This document shows, one piece after another, positions 19,775 through 28,716 of a DNA stretch of 64,000 bases. The notes beneath the pieces are model-generated. The model did not search any database. It was given only the letters and a program-made list of their open reading frames with translations, and was not told the origin of the DNA. The translations under genes were made by a program, and so were the position numbers. Each line of letters opens with the position of its first letter. The first letter of the stretch is position 1. This DNA is from Bacteroidota bacterium. Lineage in GTDB: Bacteria > Bacteroidota > Bacteroidia > Chitinophagales > BACL12. Location of the stretch: contig JADJIS010000002.1 in the NCBI GenBank assembly GCA_016706865.1, positions 1,302,001-1,366,000 of the forward strand. The letters are read 5' to 3'.

Positions 19775-21316
19775 GTGGAGAAAAAGATCGAAAGACTGCA
19801 AAAAAAGAAGGCAGAAGCCCTGTTAGGTGGTGGATCTGTGCGTATTGACCAGCAGCATAAAAAGGGAAAACTCACCGCACGTGAAAGGGTGCAGTTGTTA
19901 ATGGATGAAGGCAGTTTTGAGGAAATTGGGCAATTGGTGATGCATCGCAGTCACGATTTTGGAATGGAAAAGCAACGATTTTATGGTGATGGTGTTATCA
20001 CCGGTTATGGAAAGATAAATGGAAGACTCACCTATGTGTATGCTCAGGATTTCACCGTTTTTGGTGGCAGTCTGAGTGAAACACACGCTGAAAAGATCTG
20101 TCGGATTATGGATCTTGCTATGCAAAATGGTGCTCCGGTTATTGGTTTAAACGACAGCGGAGGCGCCAGGATACAAGAAGGAGTGAATTCTCTCGGAGGT
20201 TATGCAGACCTATTTTACAGAAATACGATTGCCAGTGGGGTAATTCCACAGATTTCTGCAATTATGGGCCCATGCGCCGGTGGTGCAGTGTATTCACCCG
20301 CCATTACCGATTTTATTTTAATGGTGGAAAAAACATCCTACATGTTCGTTACGGGTCCCAATGTTGTGAAAACAGTTACCCATGAGGAGGTTACAAGTGA
20401 AGAATTGGGTGGTGCGACTACACACTCAACAAAAAGCGGAGTAGCCCATTTTGCCACTACCAATGGGCTCGACTGTCTTAAAAAAATTCGTTTATTGCTC
20501 AGTTATATGCCTCAAAATTGTGAGGAGGAAACGCCTTTAGTGCAATATGTGGGGGGAGATGAACTGCGTCCTAAACTAAATACCATTCTACCTGATAACC
20601 CCAATCAACCCTACGATATTCGTGATGTGATCTCTGAAACCATGGATTCGGATACATTTTTTGAGGTGCATCAGAATTATGCAGAAAATATTGTGGTGGG
20701 ATTTGCGAGAATTGGTGGCAAAAGCATTGGAATTGTTGCAAATCAACCTGCTATTCTGGCTGGAGTTCTCGATATTGAATCCAGTAAAAAGGCAGCCAGA
20801 TTTGTGCGTTTTTGCGATTGTTTTAATATTCCATTGATCGTATTTGAGGATGTTCCCGGATTTTTACCTGGTACCGATCAGGAATGGAGAGCCATAATTA
20901 CCAACGGTGCAAAATTATTATATGCATTTAGTGAGGCTACTGTTCCGCGCATCACAGTAATTACAAGAAAAGCTTATGGTGGCGCTTATGATGTAATGAA
21001 TAGCAAACACATTGGTGCCGATATGAATTTTGCATGGCCCAGCGCCGAAATAGCAGTTATGGGTGCAAAAGGAGCAGCGGAGATCATATTTAAAAAAGAA
21101 ATAGAAGAAGCGGAAAATAAAGAAGCAGCCTTACAGGAAAAAATTGACGAATACACCAATAAATTTGCCGACCCTTACCGCGCTGCTTATAGAGGTTTTG
21201 TGGACGAAGTGATAGTTCCTTCCGAAACCAGAATAAAAATTATGAAAGCATTGGATATGCTTAAAAATAAAGTAGCTAAATTGCCAAAGAAAAAACACGG
21301 TAATATTCCATTGTGA
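19775..21316 (+). CDS. acyl-CoA carboxylase carboxyltransferase (beta) subunit
   Basis: A 513-residue carboxyltransferase of the propionyl-CoA carboxylase beta / methylmalonyl-CoA decarboxylase alpha family, which moves a carboxyl group between biotin and an acyl-CoA in the cytoplasm. Typical segments: GGGSVRIDQQHKKGKLTARE at the N-terminus, the oxyanion-type NDSGGARIQEGV and MGPCAGGAVYSPA in the first crotonase fold, and DVPGFLPGTDQEWRAIITNG plus RKAYGGAYDVM in the second. The start is GTG, chosen because the family alignment begins just there. No biotin carboxylase or biotin carrier gene is adjacent, so which complex it joins cannot be told. The M42 peptidase gene follows after 54 bases. 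Confidence 0.93.
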   Translation: MEKKIERLQKKKAEALLGGGSVRIDQQHKKGKLTARERVQLLMDEGSFEEIGQLVMHRSHDFGMEKQRFYGDGVITGYGKINGRLTYVYAQDFTVFGGSLSETHAEKICRIMDLAMQNGAPVIGLNDSGGARIQEGVNSLGGYADLFYRNTIASGVIPQISAIMGPCAGGAVYSPAITDFILMVEKTSYMFVTGPNVVKTVTHEEVTSEELGGATTHSTKSGVAHFATTNGLDCLKKIRLLLSYMPQNCEEETPLVQYVGGDELRPKLNTILPDNPNQPYDIRDVISETMDSDTFFEVHQNYAENIVVGFARIGGKSIGIVANQPAILAGVLDIESSKKAARFVRFCDCFNIPLIVFEDVPGFLPGTDQEWRAIITNGAKLLYAFSEATVPRITVITRKAYGGAYDVMNSKHIGADMNFAWPSAEIAVMGAKGAAEIIFKKEIEEAENKEAALQEKIDEYTNKFADPYRAAYRGFVDEVIVPSETRIKIMKALDMLKNKVAKLPKKKHGNIPL

Positions 21317-21370
21317 TCCTTTTTTTGCAATTAATAAATTACCAAATTATCAAATTACCAAACAATAACC

Positions 21371-22456
21371 ATGTCGCAAAAGAAAAAGATCATAGGAAAA
21401 ACAGAAGTAGAATTTCTTTCTAAATATATCAATAATCCTTCGCCAACAGGCCATGAGGTTGCAGGGCAAAAAATTTGGTTGGATTATATTAAACAGTATA
21501 CCGATACACATTTTGTCGACAATTATGGTTCCGTTGCGGCGATAATAAATCCTGATGCAGAATTTAAAGTAGTTATTGAAGCACATGCTGATGAAATAGG
21601 CTGGTCGGTGCATTATATTACTGAAGATGGTTTTATTTATGTAGAAAGAATTGGTGGAAGTGATTACGTAATTGCACCGAGCAAACGCGTAAACATTTAT
21701 ACCGATAAAGGCATTGTAAAAGCAATATTTGGATGGCCTGCAATTCATACCAGAAGAGGAAAAGAAGAGGCACCGGAATTAAAGAATATATTTTTAGATT
21801 GTGGTTGTACTTCAAAAAAGGAAGTGGAAAGTTTAGGAATTAAAATTGGTGATGCAATTACCTTTGATGATGATTTTTTTGAATTGAATGATAAATATTA
21901 TGTGGGCCGTGCATTGGATAATCGCATCGGAGGATTTATGATAGCTCAGGTTGCGCGATTGTTAAAACAAAATAAGATCAAATTACCTTATGCCTTATAT
22001 ATTGTTAATTCTGTTCAGGAGGAAGTAGGATTACGTGGTGCCGAAATGATGGCGCATAACATTAAACCAAATGTTGCTATCATTACCGATGTTACACATG
22101 ATTCCAACACTCCAATGATCTCCAAAAACCTGGAAGGAGATTTGAAATTGGGCTCGGGTCCCGCACTCACAAAAGGACCTGCGGTACATAATAAATTATT
22201 AAAATTAGTTTCGGATGTTGCGGCAGAAAATAAAATATCTTTTCAACGGGATGTGGCCTCACGTTCAACCGGAACTGATACTGATGCATTTGCATATTCA
22301 AATGGCGGAGTGCCAACCTGCCTCATAGCACTGCCTTTGCGCTATATGCATACAACAGTGGAATGTGTGCATAAAAATGATGTGGAACAGGTAATACAAC
22401 TTATATATCACACGCTGATTAAATTAAAACCCGGGTTCAATTTTAAATATATGTAA
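21371..22456 (+). CDS. M42-family zinc aminopeptidase
   Basis: A 361-residue cytoplasmic dimetal aminopeptidase of the M42 (glutamyl aminopeptidase/TET) family. The metal ligands are all visible in order: His/Asp in VIEAHADEIGW, bridging Asp in ALDNRIGG, catalytic Glu-Glu in QEEVGLRGA, Asp in AIITDVTHD, and the final His in YMHTTVE. The family assembles into large tetrahedral particles that trim peptides. The ATG follows an AAATTACC-type repeat tract. Likely co-transcribed with, or independent of, the carboxyltransferase 54 bases upstream. No terminator is seen downstream. Confidence 0.93.
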   Translation: MSQKKKIIGKTEVEFLSKYINNPSPTGHEVAGQKIWLDYIKQYTDTHFVDNYGSVAAIINPDAEFKVVIEAHADEIGWSVHYITEDGFIYVERIGGSDYVIAPSKRVNIYTDKGIVKAIFGWPAIHTRRGKEEAPELKNIFLDCGCTSKKEVESLGIKIGDAITFDDDFFELNDKYYVGRALDNRIGGFMIAQVARLLKQNKIKLPYALYIVNSVQEEVGLRGAEMMAHNIKPNVAIITDVTHDSNTPMISKNLEGDLKLGSGPALTKGPAVHNKLLKLVSDVAAENKISFQRDVASRSTGTDTDAFAYSNGGVPTCLIALPLRYMHTTVECVHKNDVEQVIQLIYHTLIKLKPGFNFKYM

Positions 22457-22547
22457 AAACAAAAATTTTAAATACCCTGCGAAAATATTTAGCGTTTGAT
22501 TGCCCTCAGGGTTAGTTTAAAACAATATCAAATTAAAAAAGGTCATA

Positions 22548-22582
22548 TTGATCACACCTAAAACTTGATACTATTACATTTG
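22548..22582 (+). promoter_or_regulatory. possible promoter of the 50-residue membrane protein
   Basis: TTG (22548-22550), 24-base spacer, then TACATTTG (22575-22582), an exact -7 match; the ATG is 17 bases on. The spacer is one base longer than the usual 17-23. Confidence 0.45.
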
Positions 22583-22599
22583 AATTTTAAACTTCAACT

Positions 22600-22752
22600 A
22601 TGCAAATTTCAACCATAGCCTTGGTATTTATCATTTTTGTTTCATTGCCGGTTATAGCAGCTATTACAATTGTGATTATAGCTTATCGCCGCAAAAAGAA
22701 GGATGAGGAAGCCAACAAATCCTCCGATAATAAAGAAAATAAAAAAGACTGA
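22600..22752 (+). CDS. small single-span membrane protein, 50 residues
   Basis: An open frame of 50 codons starting at ATG, with a -7 box 17 bases upstream. Residues about 4-29 form one strongly hydrophobic helix (MQISTIALVFIIFV at the start), followed by a basic stop-transfer RRKKK and a hydrophilic lysine/asparagine-rich tail ending NKEKKD-like in charge. Orientation is probably N-out, C-in by the positive-inside rule. Not recognised as a named family; short helix-plus-charged-tail proteins often modulate larger membrane complexes, but no partner is evident. It sits alone between the M42 peptidase and the convergent TlpA-like gene. Confidence 0.6.
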   Translation: MQISTIALVFIIFVSLPVIAAITIVIIAYRRKKKDEEANKSSDNKENKKD

Positions 22753-22853
22753 AGTCAGGAATTTAACCTGGAATCTGAACAGCCAAATTAAAAAATCAAA
22801 ATATGTTTTTTTAATTCAATGATCACTAAAAAAAAAATAAGATAAGGCTCTGA

Positions 22854-23990
22854 TCAATTATCCATTAACGTTTCCTTTACCATTTGTTCCAATTTTGCTC
22901 CACGTAAATTTTCTGCAACAATAATTCCCTCTCTATTAACCAAAAACGACATTGGAATTCCCGTAATACGATAATCGCTGGCAGCTTTGTTATTATTCGA
23001 ATCAAATAGTGCAACGTGATTTTTCCAGGTTAAACCATCTTTTTGCACTGCATCAATCCATTTCTTTTTATCAGTGTCAAGAGAAACACTATAAACAGTA
23101 AATCCATCATCTTTATATAGATTATATACTTTCACTAAATTCGGATTTTCTGCTCTGCAGGGTGCACACCAACTTGCCCAGAAATCTATCAGAACAACCT
23201 TGCCCTTTAAGTCAGACAATTTCATTTGTTCACCTTCTGCATTTGGCTGAATTATATCAATAATAGGTTTTCCAATAAAACTTTGTGCAGCGGTAGCTTC
23301 CTGTAACTTAATTTTTTCCGATAATTCTTTTACATATACCGAATTAGAATCTGCTGACCCTTGAACTTTTGCAGCATAAGTTTTTACGTAATCAAAATCT
23401 ACTGCAAATAAAGTTTCCAATGCTAATACCGCGTTGGAAACATCTTTGGCCGAATCCACATAGTTTCTAAAAATATTATAATAATCTTCCTGCAGATCTG
23501 CGATCACAATTTCCGCAATGGAATCCCTACCTGTCGATTTTAGGGCAATAATCGAATCGTTCAGTTTCATCGCCTTCGCGTCAAACTCACGCAATGTTCC
23601 TAAAAAGGCAAATAATGAATTTGTAGCGGAAGAGCCCGTTACCTCCGGATTTTCTTTTTCTGCCAATGATGCATTAAAATCCATTTTTTCGTCGTGCAAT
23701 GAAATGATATAATAATTCTGGCGATTGCCATCAATGGTAATTCGGCAAATCATCCGTTCAGGTAAATTATTTTTTATTTTAAAAGTTCCCTTCTCATCTG
23801 CTCGTGCAGTATCTATCAAGGTGAATTTTGGATTACCTGAATTTGGAAAACTCATGGTTTCCAAAACAATTTTTTTATTCTCAGCGCCGGTTATCTTTCC
23901 ATTTATTTCAAAAGCTAAACCCTTCTCTGCACTACAGCCCGCAATCACAAATAATAGAGTTACCAGAATTACATTTATTTTTTTAAACAT
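22854..23990 (-). CDS. TlpA-like thiol-disulfide oxidoreductase lipoprotein
   Basis: A 378-residue envelope protein. A lipoprotein signal with lipobox Cys19 (FVIAGCS) precedes a DUF4369-like beta domain (about 27-110), a helical linker (about 120-235) and a C-terminal thioredoxin-fold TlpA/AhpC domain (about 240-378). The redox motif is WCAPC (Cys275/Cys278) and the cis-proline lies in ITGIPMSFLV. This architecture is common in Bacteroidota, where such proteins are thought to reduce or isomerise envelope disulfides, for example in cytochrome maturation; the substrate here is unknown. The gene follows gatB on the same strand, but a 254-bp repeat-filled gap separates them. Confidence 0.92.
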   Translation of the reverse strand: MFKKINVILVTLLFVIAGCSAEKGLAFEINGKITGAENKKIVLETMSFPNSGNPKFTLIDTARADEKGTFKIKNNLPERMICRITIDGNRQNYYIISLHDEKMDFNASLAEKENPEVTGSSATNSLFAFLGTLREFDAKAMKLNDSIIALKSTGRDSIAEIVIADLQEDYYNIFRNYVDSAKDVSNAVLALETLFAVDFDYVKTYAAKVQGSADSNSVYVKELSEKIKLQEATAAQSFIGKPIIDIIQPNAEGEQMKLSDLKGKVVLIDFWASWCAPCRAENPNLVKVYNLYKDDGFTVYSVSLDTDKKKWIDAVQKDGLTWKNHVALFDSNNNKAASDYRITGIPMSFLVNREGIIVAENLRGAKLEQMVKETLMDN

Positions 23991-24032
23991 TTTATTTATT
24001 TTTTTATATTTTATTAATCAACTTCGTTTGAT

Positions 24033-24075
24033 GTAGGACCTAGGACATAAGACCTAGGACCTAAGACCTACGACT
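24033..24075. repeat. heptamer array, word GACCTAG/GACCTAA
   Basis: About six degenerate heptamers of the type GACCTAG, GACATAA, GACCTAC in tandem, immediately upstream of the TlpA-like gene. Confidence 0.8.
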
Positions 24076-24116
24076 TAGTATTCGAAAGCCAAATTATTTA
24101 ATGTAACCCGGTTGTT

Positions 24117-24263
24117 AATTCTCCATTCTCAACTCTCCATTCTCCATTCTCAATTCTCAATTCTCAATTTTTTTTTGGCTGTTTAATTATCAATTGTCAA
24201 TTGTCAATTATCAATTATTTTTTTGGCTGTTTAATTATCAATTATCAATTGTCAATTGTCAAT
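24117..24263. repeat. composite heptamer arrays overlapping the end of gatB
   Basis: First about seven heptamers TCTCAAT/TCTCCAT (24117-24169). Then two copies of TTTTTTGGCTGTTTAATT, each followed by AATTGTC/AATTATC heptamers (24171-24263). The final heptamers encode the gatB C-terminus LTIDN and its TGA stop. The GGCTGTTTAATT joint recurs inverted at about 40145-40160. Confidence 0.88.
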
Positions 24264-25699
24264 TTGTGTTCCAGCATTTTCGAAGTCATTTTGGGGTCTG
24301 CTTTTCCTTTGCTTAATTTCATTACTTCCCCCATAAATAATCCTAAAATACCTGTTTTTCCACCTCTGTATTCGGCAACCTTATCCGGAAACTTCGCCAA
24401 AGCAGCATCTATCATTTCTTCCAAAGCAGCCGTATCATTATCTTGCAGCAGATTTAATTCTTTTGCTGTTTCTTCCGCTGTTTTTTCAGCATTTTCGCAA
24501 ATGGCCGGAAATAATTGTTGTGAAGCGATAGAAAAATTCAATTTGTTTTCATCAATCAACTTAATGATGTCGGCAATATGATTTGCTGTAACAGGCAAAG
24601 CATCTATATCCAAAGCATTTTCGTTTAACCAACTTTTTACCGGACCAAGCATCCAGTTTGCTGCTGCTTTATAATTAGTTGTGATGTTAATTATTGTTTC
24701 AAAGAATTCGGCAAACGACTTTTCACTGGTTAATATTTCTGCATCATAAGCACTCAATTTAAGCACTTCAACATATTTATGCGTAAGTTCTTTCGGAAGA
24801 GGAGGCATCGATTTTTTTATAGAATCAATTTGTTCTTCCGAAACAATAAATGGTTGCAGATCCGGTTCCGGAAAATACCTGTAATCATGCGCCGCTTCTT
24901 TACTGCGCATTCCAATTGTAGCTCCTTTTCCCGCATCAAAACTTCTGGTTTCCTGTGTTAATATTTCACCCGCCTCAATCGCATCAATTTGTCTTTTAAC
25001 CTCAAAATCAATGGCGCGTTTTACATTTCTGATGGAGTTCATGTTTTTTACTTCCACCTTAACACCGTATTGTTGCGCTCCCTTTAACATCACACTTACG
25101 TTTGCATCACAACGCAAACTGCCTTCTTCCATATTTCCATCACAAATTTCGAGATGGCGCACTAATTTCCTCACCTCTGTCAAATATGCATATGCTTCAT
25201 CACCACTTCGCAGGTCAGGTTCACTTACAATTTCCACTAAAGGTGTTCCAGCTCTGTTGAGGTCCACCAAAGTATAAAAAGGGTCCAGATCGTGAATGCT
25301 TTTTCCGGCATCTTCCTCTAAATGTATTCGTGTGATCCCAATTTTTTTCTCTTTGCCATAATCACCTATAAGTACATATCCTCCTGTACAAAGAGGAGTT
25401 TTATCCTGCGTTATCTGGTATCCTTTAGGAAGATCAGAATAAAAATAATTTTTGCGGGCAAATTCATTATACCTTGTGATTGAACAGTGTGTCGCAAGAC
25501 CTAATCGGATTCCCAACTCCAGGCATTTTTGATTGAAAACGGGTAAAGTACCCGGATGGCCAAGTGTTACAGGACTTACAAATGTATTAGGAGAGCCTCC
25601 ATATTCTGCAATATCAGCACTATATGCCTTCGTTTTGGTAAGCAATTGAGTATGCACCTCTAAACCGATGATCACCTCATACTTGTCGTATACTTCCAT
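24245..25699 (-). CDS. gatB: Asp-tRNA(Asn)/Glu-tRNA(Gln) amidotransferase subunit B
   Basis: GatB is the kinase-like subunit of the GatCAB complex that converts misacylated Glu-tRNA(Gln) or Asp-tRNA(Asn) to the amide form. 484 residues, close to the family norm. It starts with YEVIIGLEVHTQL and has PGTLPVFN, RKNYFYSDLPKGYQI, MEEGSLRCDANVS and the C-terminal helical YqeY-like domain. gatA and gatC are not in the window. The final residues (LTIDN) and the stop codon come from an AATTGAC heptamer array, which suggests the natural end was replaced by repeat sequence. A TATCTTTG box only 7 bases before the ATG implies a very short leader. Confidence 0.96.
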   Translation of the reverse strand: MEVYDKYEVIIGLEVHTQLLTKTKAYSADIAEYGGSPNTFVSPVTLGHPGTLPVFNQKCLELGIRLGLATHCSITRYNEFARKNYFYSDLPKGYQITQDKTPLCTGGYVLIGDYGKEKKIGITRIHLEEDAGKSIHDLDPFYTLVDLNRAGTPLVEIVSEPDLRSGDEAYAYLTEVRKLVRHLEICDGNMEEGSLRCDANVSVMLKGAQQYGVKVEVKNMNSIRNVKRAIDFEVKRQIDAIEAGEILTQETRSFDAGKGATIGMRSKEAAHDYRYFPEPDLQPFIVSEEQIDSIKKSMPPLPKELTHKYVEVLKLSAYDAEILTSEKSFAEFFETIINITTNYKAAANWMLGPVKSWLNENALDIDALPVTANHIADIIKLIDENKLNFSIASQQLFPAICENAEKTAEETAKELNLLQDNDTAALEEMIDAALAKFPDKVAEYRGGKTGILGLFMGEVMKLSKGKADPKMTSKMLEHKLTIDN

Positions 25700-25706
25700 A
25701 CTTTCG

Positions 25707-25714
25707 CAAAGATA
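25707..25714 (-). promoter_or_regulatory. -7 box of gatB
   Basis: Minus-strand TATCTTTG, an exact TAnnTTTG match, ends 7 bases before the gatB start codon. No TTG is found at the usual distance upstream. Confidence 0.4.
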
Positions 25715-25891
25715 AGCACTTGCACTTTCATGCTCTTTTAATTATGTGCCTAAAACCTTAAAATTTAATTAAATGCAGGTCTAAAAGTTAAAAATGGCTT
25801 TTTTTACAAGTAGACTGAGAATATTCCAAAATCTTTTTATCTTCGGACTTACATTTAAGAAATGTAATTTTTCTTTTCATATGTATAGTAC

Positions 25892-25930
25892 CCGGTGGAC
25901 AGATGAGGAGCTGGACACCGGTTTTTTATT
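25892..25930 (+). terminator. hairpin plus T-run in the divergent gatB leader region (attenuator or sRNA end)
   Basis: CCGGTG (25892-25897) pairs with CACCGG (25916-25921). Inside, CAG pairs with CTG across a symmetric GA/GA internal loop, and the right arm runs into TTTTTT. This has the shape of an intrinsic terminator for + strand transcripts. No + strand gene lies upstream of it, because gatB is divergent. It would therefore end a small RNA or act as an attenuator in the leader of the gene at 25953. The rest of 25715-25890 is AT-rich with no other clear structure. Confidence 0.5.
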
Positions 25931-25952
25931 TTCCAGGCAAACCAATTAAAAT

Positions 25953-27230
25953 ATGTATAAACTGCTTCAAACCTCTATTTTCCTTTGTTTAACAGGTTTT
26001 TTATCCGCCCAAAATTTTGAATATAATGTAATCTTAAAGTCCGTTACCTTTTCCGGCGACGAAATGTACGCAATAAGGCAGGATGATAATACCGGTTATA
26101 TAGATGATGCCATACATTGGTCTGATGATGGAACTGTTAACCCTTCGGCGTTTACAAGTGGGTCGGTATTACAAGCAGCAGCTGTTATTCAATTCATTTG
26201 TGCCAATATGCCCACGGAAGTATTTGTTCGGGGCACCGGACCGGATGGTATTGATTTCCCCGCAAATTCTGCTTTAATTTCCGGAGATATTATTTCTTAC
26301 CCGATCACTGATGCAGATCAGACCTTTGAGGACGAAAAGGTGAGGTATTTTGAAAATTTTTCTATTTTGTGGGAATGGTCTTTTGATAATATTGTATGGC
26401 ATCTTGCCGGAACCAGTATGAGCCCCGTATATGTTACATGGCACACAGCAAAACCGGAGAGTGCTTTCTCAGGATATAAATATTATCTCACCCTTTTTGA
26501 TCTCGCCTGCAGAAACGCAGATGGTGCAACCACGGAAGACGCATTTATCGATATGATATGGACAGATTTTACCGATCATTCTGTTTTTCGGGCGGATGGA
26601 GTGCCGATGCAGTATTATAAAGATATTTTTTCCCCAAACGTTACACTTCCCAATTTAATAAAATATGCCGATGGTGAATGTTATACATGGGCGCAATTAT
26701 TTCTCGCCTGTTTAAAGATTCACGGATTTTCACAACCAAATAATTATATGAATATCACCGCAGATTATTCCTCAACCGGTTGCGGAAGTATTTCAAGATT
26801 TTTAGTGAAAACATGGAATTTCGGAACACCTTCTTACGATTGTACTGATATGCCTTATGTAAATGTTTATTCCCCCGATTATTACGATGCGGATACTGCA
26901 TATATTTATGATTATGCAGAAGTAACAGATGAAATTGGTGTTATGGGACAAACAGAAACAAATCCCGCTTCCAGTTTTGGCAATCATCAGATCGCAATTG
27001 TAAATGGAAAATATTATGATGGAAGTTATGGTGTGTTATATGAAAATTTTGATGATATAAAATATGGAGGTTTAAGCGGTTGGAGCAGAAGCGAAACAAG
27101 TGATGAAGTTGGTATTGGCATAGACGTAAACGGCGATGGTGATCTTGATGCCTCTCCCGATTTTACCATTTTGCGCGCAACTCCGGATCTCGAAATGGCA
27201 GATTTTGATTCTAATATTGAAACCTGGTAA
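25953..27230 (+). CDS. secreted transglutaminase-like protein, uncharacterised
   Basis: 425 residues with a signal peptide (about 1-20, ending FLSAQ). The C-terminal half has what looks like a transglutaminase-type triad: Cys243 in GECYTWAQLFLACLKIHG, His345 in FGNHQIAIV and Asp356 in KYYDGSYG, with the usual Cys-His-Asp order and a short His-Asp gap. A calcium-loop-like DVNGDGDLDASPD lies at about 391-403. The N-terminal 200 residues are acidic and unrecognised. Family members include proteases and crosslinking enzymes; the activity here is unknown. No T9SS tail is seen. It shares one base with the next gene (TAATG junction), so the cluster of three is probably one operon. Confidence 0.65.
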   Translation: MYKLLQTSIFLCLTGFLSAQNFEYNVILKSVTFSGDEMYAIRQDDNTGYIDDAIHWSDDGTVNPSAFTSGSVLQAAAVIQFICANMPTEVFVRGTGPDGIDFPANSALISGDIISYPITDADQTFEDEKVRYFENFSILWEWSFDNIVWHLAGTSMSPVYVTWHTAKPESAFSGYKYYLTLFDLACRNADGATTEDAFIDMIWTDFTDHSVFRADGVPMQYYKDIFSPNVTLPNLIKYADGECYTWAQLFLACLKIHGFSQPNNYMNITADYSSTGCGSISRFLVKTWNFGTPSYDCTDMPYVNVYSPDYYDADTAYIYDYAEVTDEIGVMGQTETNPASSFGNHQIAIVNGKYYDGSYGVLYENFDDIKYGGLSGWSRSETSDEVGIGIDVNGDGDLDASPDFTILRATPDLEMADFDSNIETW

Positions 27231-28039
27231 TGAAAAAATATTTTCTGATTATATTATTTGTTGCTGTAAGCGAATTACTTTTTTCACAAGGAAAATTTGA
27301 ACGTCGCATTATAATTGAAGACAGTATATTTTATGCAGTGGAGATCATTGGTCAAACAGGAGTATTGTGGAAAGGAAATATAACTGAACCAATGGATAGT
27401 GCTCAAAAATATGCACTTCCTGTGGGCACAAAAAGACGAAGCATTCACTATTTGCCACTATCCTGGAATGTACATAACGACACACTTTATGCTATTAATT
27501 TTACAGAATATGCACAAAATGAAAGGCTCACTTCTTTTAAATCGATACCTCTTTTAAAACTTGAAAAATACACAGGTCAAAACAATGCAAAACAATTAAT
27601 GCAGGGGGCATTTGAAAACGGAATTATTGAAAATTGGCCTATGGTAAATATGCTTAAAAAATATAAATATATCGATGATCTTTTTTTCGATTTTGTAGTC
27701 ACCGATTCCGGTATTATTCAATATATTGTGGTTAATAATGAATTGACAATATGGGAATGGAAAAATAATGTATGGACCGATTCTCCCATGATTCCATATA
27801 CTGCGCAGGAATATTTTATTTTGTACGTTAATGATAGTAATATCTGTATGATCAATTCAAATGGCGAAGAAGTATGTTTGGCAAACCATACCCATATTAC
27901 AAATTACTTTCCCGATGTTTTCGAACTAAAGAATTATTTGTTCTTGGAGAATAGAGATGCTGATTCACACAGGTTTATAAAAAATATATTTTTTGAAAAC
28001 ACTTCACTGTCATTAACACAAATACTATTACAAAAATAA
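27230..28039 (+). CDS. secreted protein of unknown function, second gene of transglutaminase-like cluster
   Basis: 269 residues, signal peptide about 1-19 (ending LLFSQ). The remainder is rich in aromatic residues and short beta-strand-like stretches (FYAVEIIGQTGVLWKGNI, VWTDSPMIPYTAQEYFILYV), with no motif I recognise. It starts at the last base of the upstream stop codon and ends 21 bases before the next gene. Tight coupling suggests that it works with the transglutaminase-like protein, perhaps as partner, substrate or inhibitor; that is inference only. Confidence 0.7.
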   Translation: MKKYFLIILFVAVSELLFSQGKFERRIIIEDSIFYAVEIIGQTGVLWKGNITEPMDSAQKYALPVGTKRRSIHYLPLSWNVHNDTLYAINFTEYAQNERLTSFKSIPLLKLEKYTGQNNAKQLMQGAFENGIIENWPMVNMLKKYKYIDDLFFDFVVTDSGIIQYIVVNNELTIWEWKNNVWTDSPMIPYTAQEYFILYVNDSNICMINSNGEEVCLANHTHITNYFPDVFELKNYLFLENRDADSHRFIKNIFFENTSLSLTQILLQK

Positions 28040-28060
28040 TTAGTCGATAAATTACATATC

Positions 28061-28633
28061 ATGAAAAAAATAATTTTGATCTTAATAATAATCACTCTGA
28101 CTGTTAAAGTTTATGCAGATGATGTTACTGCTGTTGTGGAAAATGCGGATCCCGGACTAAATAATGGTTCCATCACACTTACATTAAGTGCCGGTATTGC
28201 TCCATATACTTTCAGCTGGTCGGGTCCTGCCGGATATGTTTCTACAGAACAAAATATTTCGGCACTGGAAGCCGGAGAATATTGTGTTACCGTTACCGAT
28301 AATTTATGTGGAGTTGCAACACTATGTGTTACGGTGGAAGAAAGTTTTCAAAATTCAATAGAAACATTAGGTGTAACAGCAGTTTCTATTTTTCCGAATC
28401 CATTTGAGGGAGAAATTACCATTTCACTAAATTTGGTTATTTCCGGGGATCTTAATTTTACCTTATCTGATCTGAGTGGAAAAATAATAGATTCAAAACA
28501 AAAAACCTTACCTGTTGGAGAAAACTTGATAAGTTTTAATACGCTCCATCCGCTTCCTGAGGGCAATTACCTGTTAACTGTTACAGATAATCGGCTAAAT
28601 GCGATTACACGGCAAATTTTACACCTGAAATAA
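28061..28633 (+). CDS. T9SS-secreted protein with SprB-like repeat
   Basis: 190 residues: signal peptide (about 1-19), one SprB-type immunoglobulin-like repeat (about 24-95, with GSITLTLSAGIAPYTFSWSG and AGEYCVTVTDN), and a T9SS type A sorting domain (about 108-190, VSIFPNPFEGEITIS ... EGNYLLTVT). SprB repeats occur in gliding adhesins and many surface proteins. As the only cluster member with a sorting tail, it could anchor the other two products on the surface. It is 21 bases downstream of the 269-residue gene. Confidence 0.85.
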   Translation: MKKIILILIIITLTVKVYADDVTAVVENADPGLNNGSITLTLSAGIAPYTFSWSGPAGYVSTEQNISALEAGEYCVTVTDNLCGVATLCVTVEESFQNSIETLGVTAVSIFPNPFEGEITISLNLVISGDLNFTLSDLSGKIIDSKQKTLPVGENLISFNTLHPLPEGNYLLTVTDNRLNAITRQILHLK

Positions 28634-28716
28634 GTCACTTTAAGCAGGTGAAAACCAACAATAGTGGGTAAAAAGTAATATAATTTGTAGTTTTCTATTT
28701 ATATTTTTGCCATATT

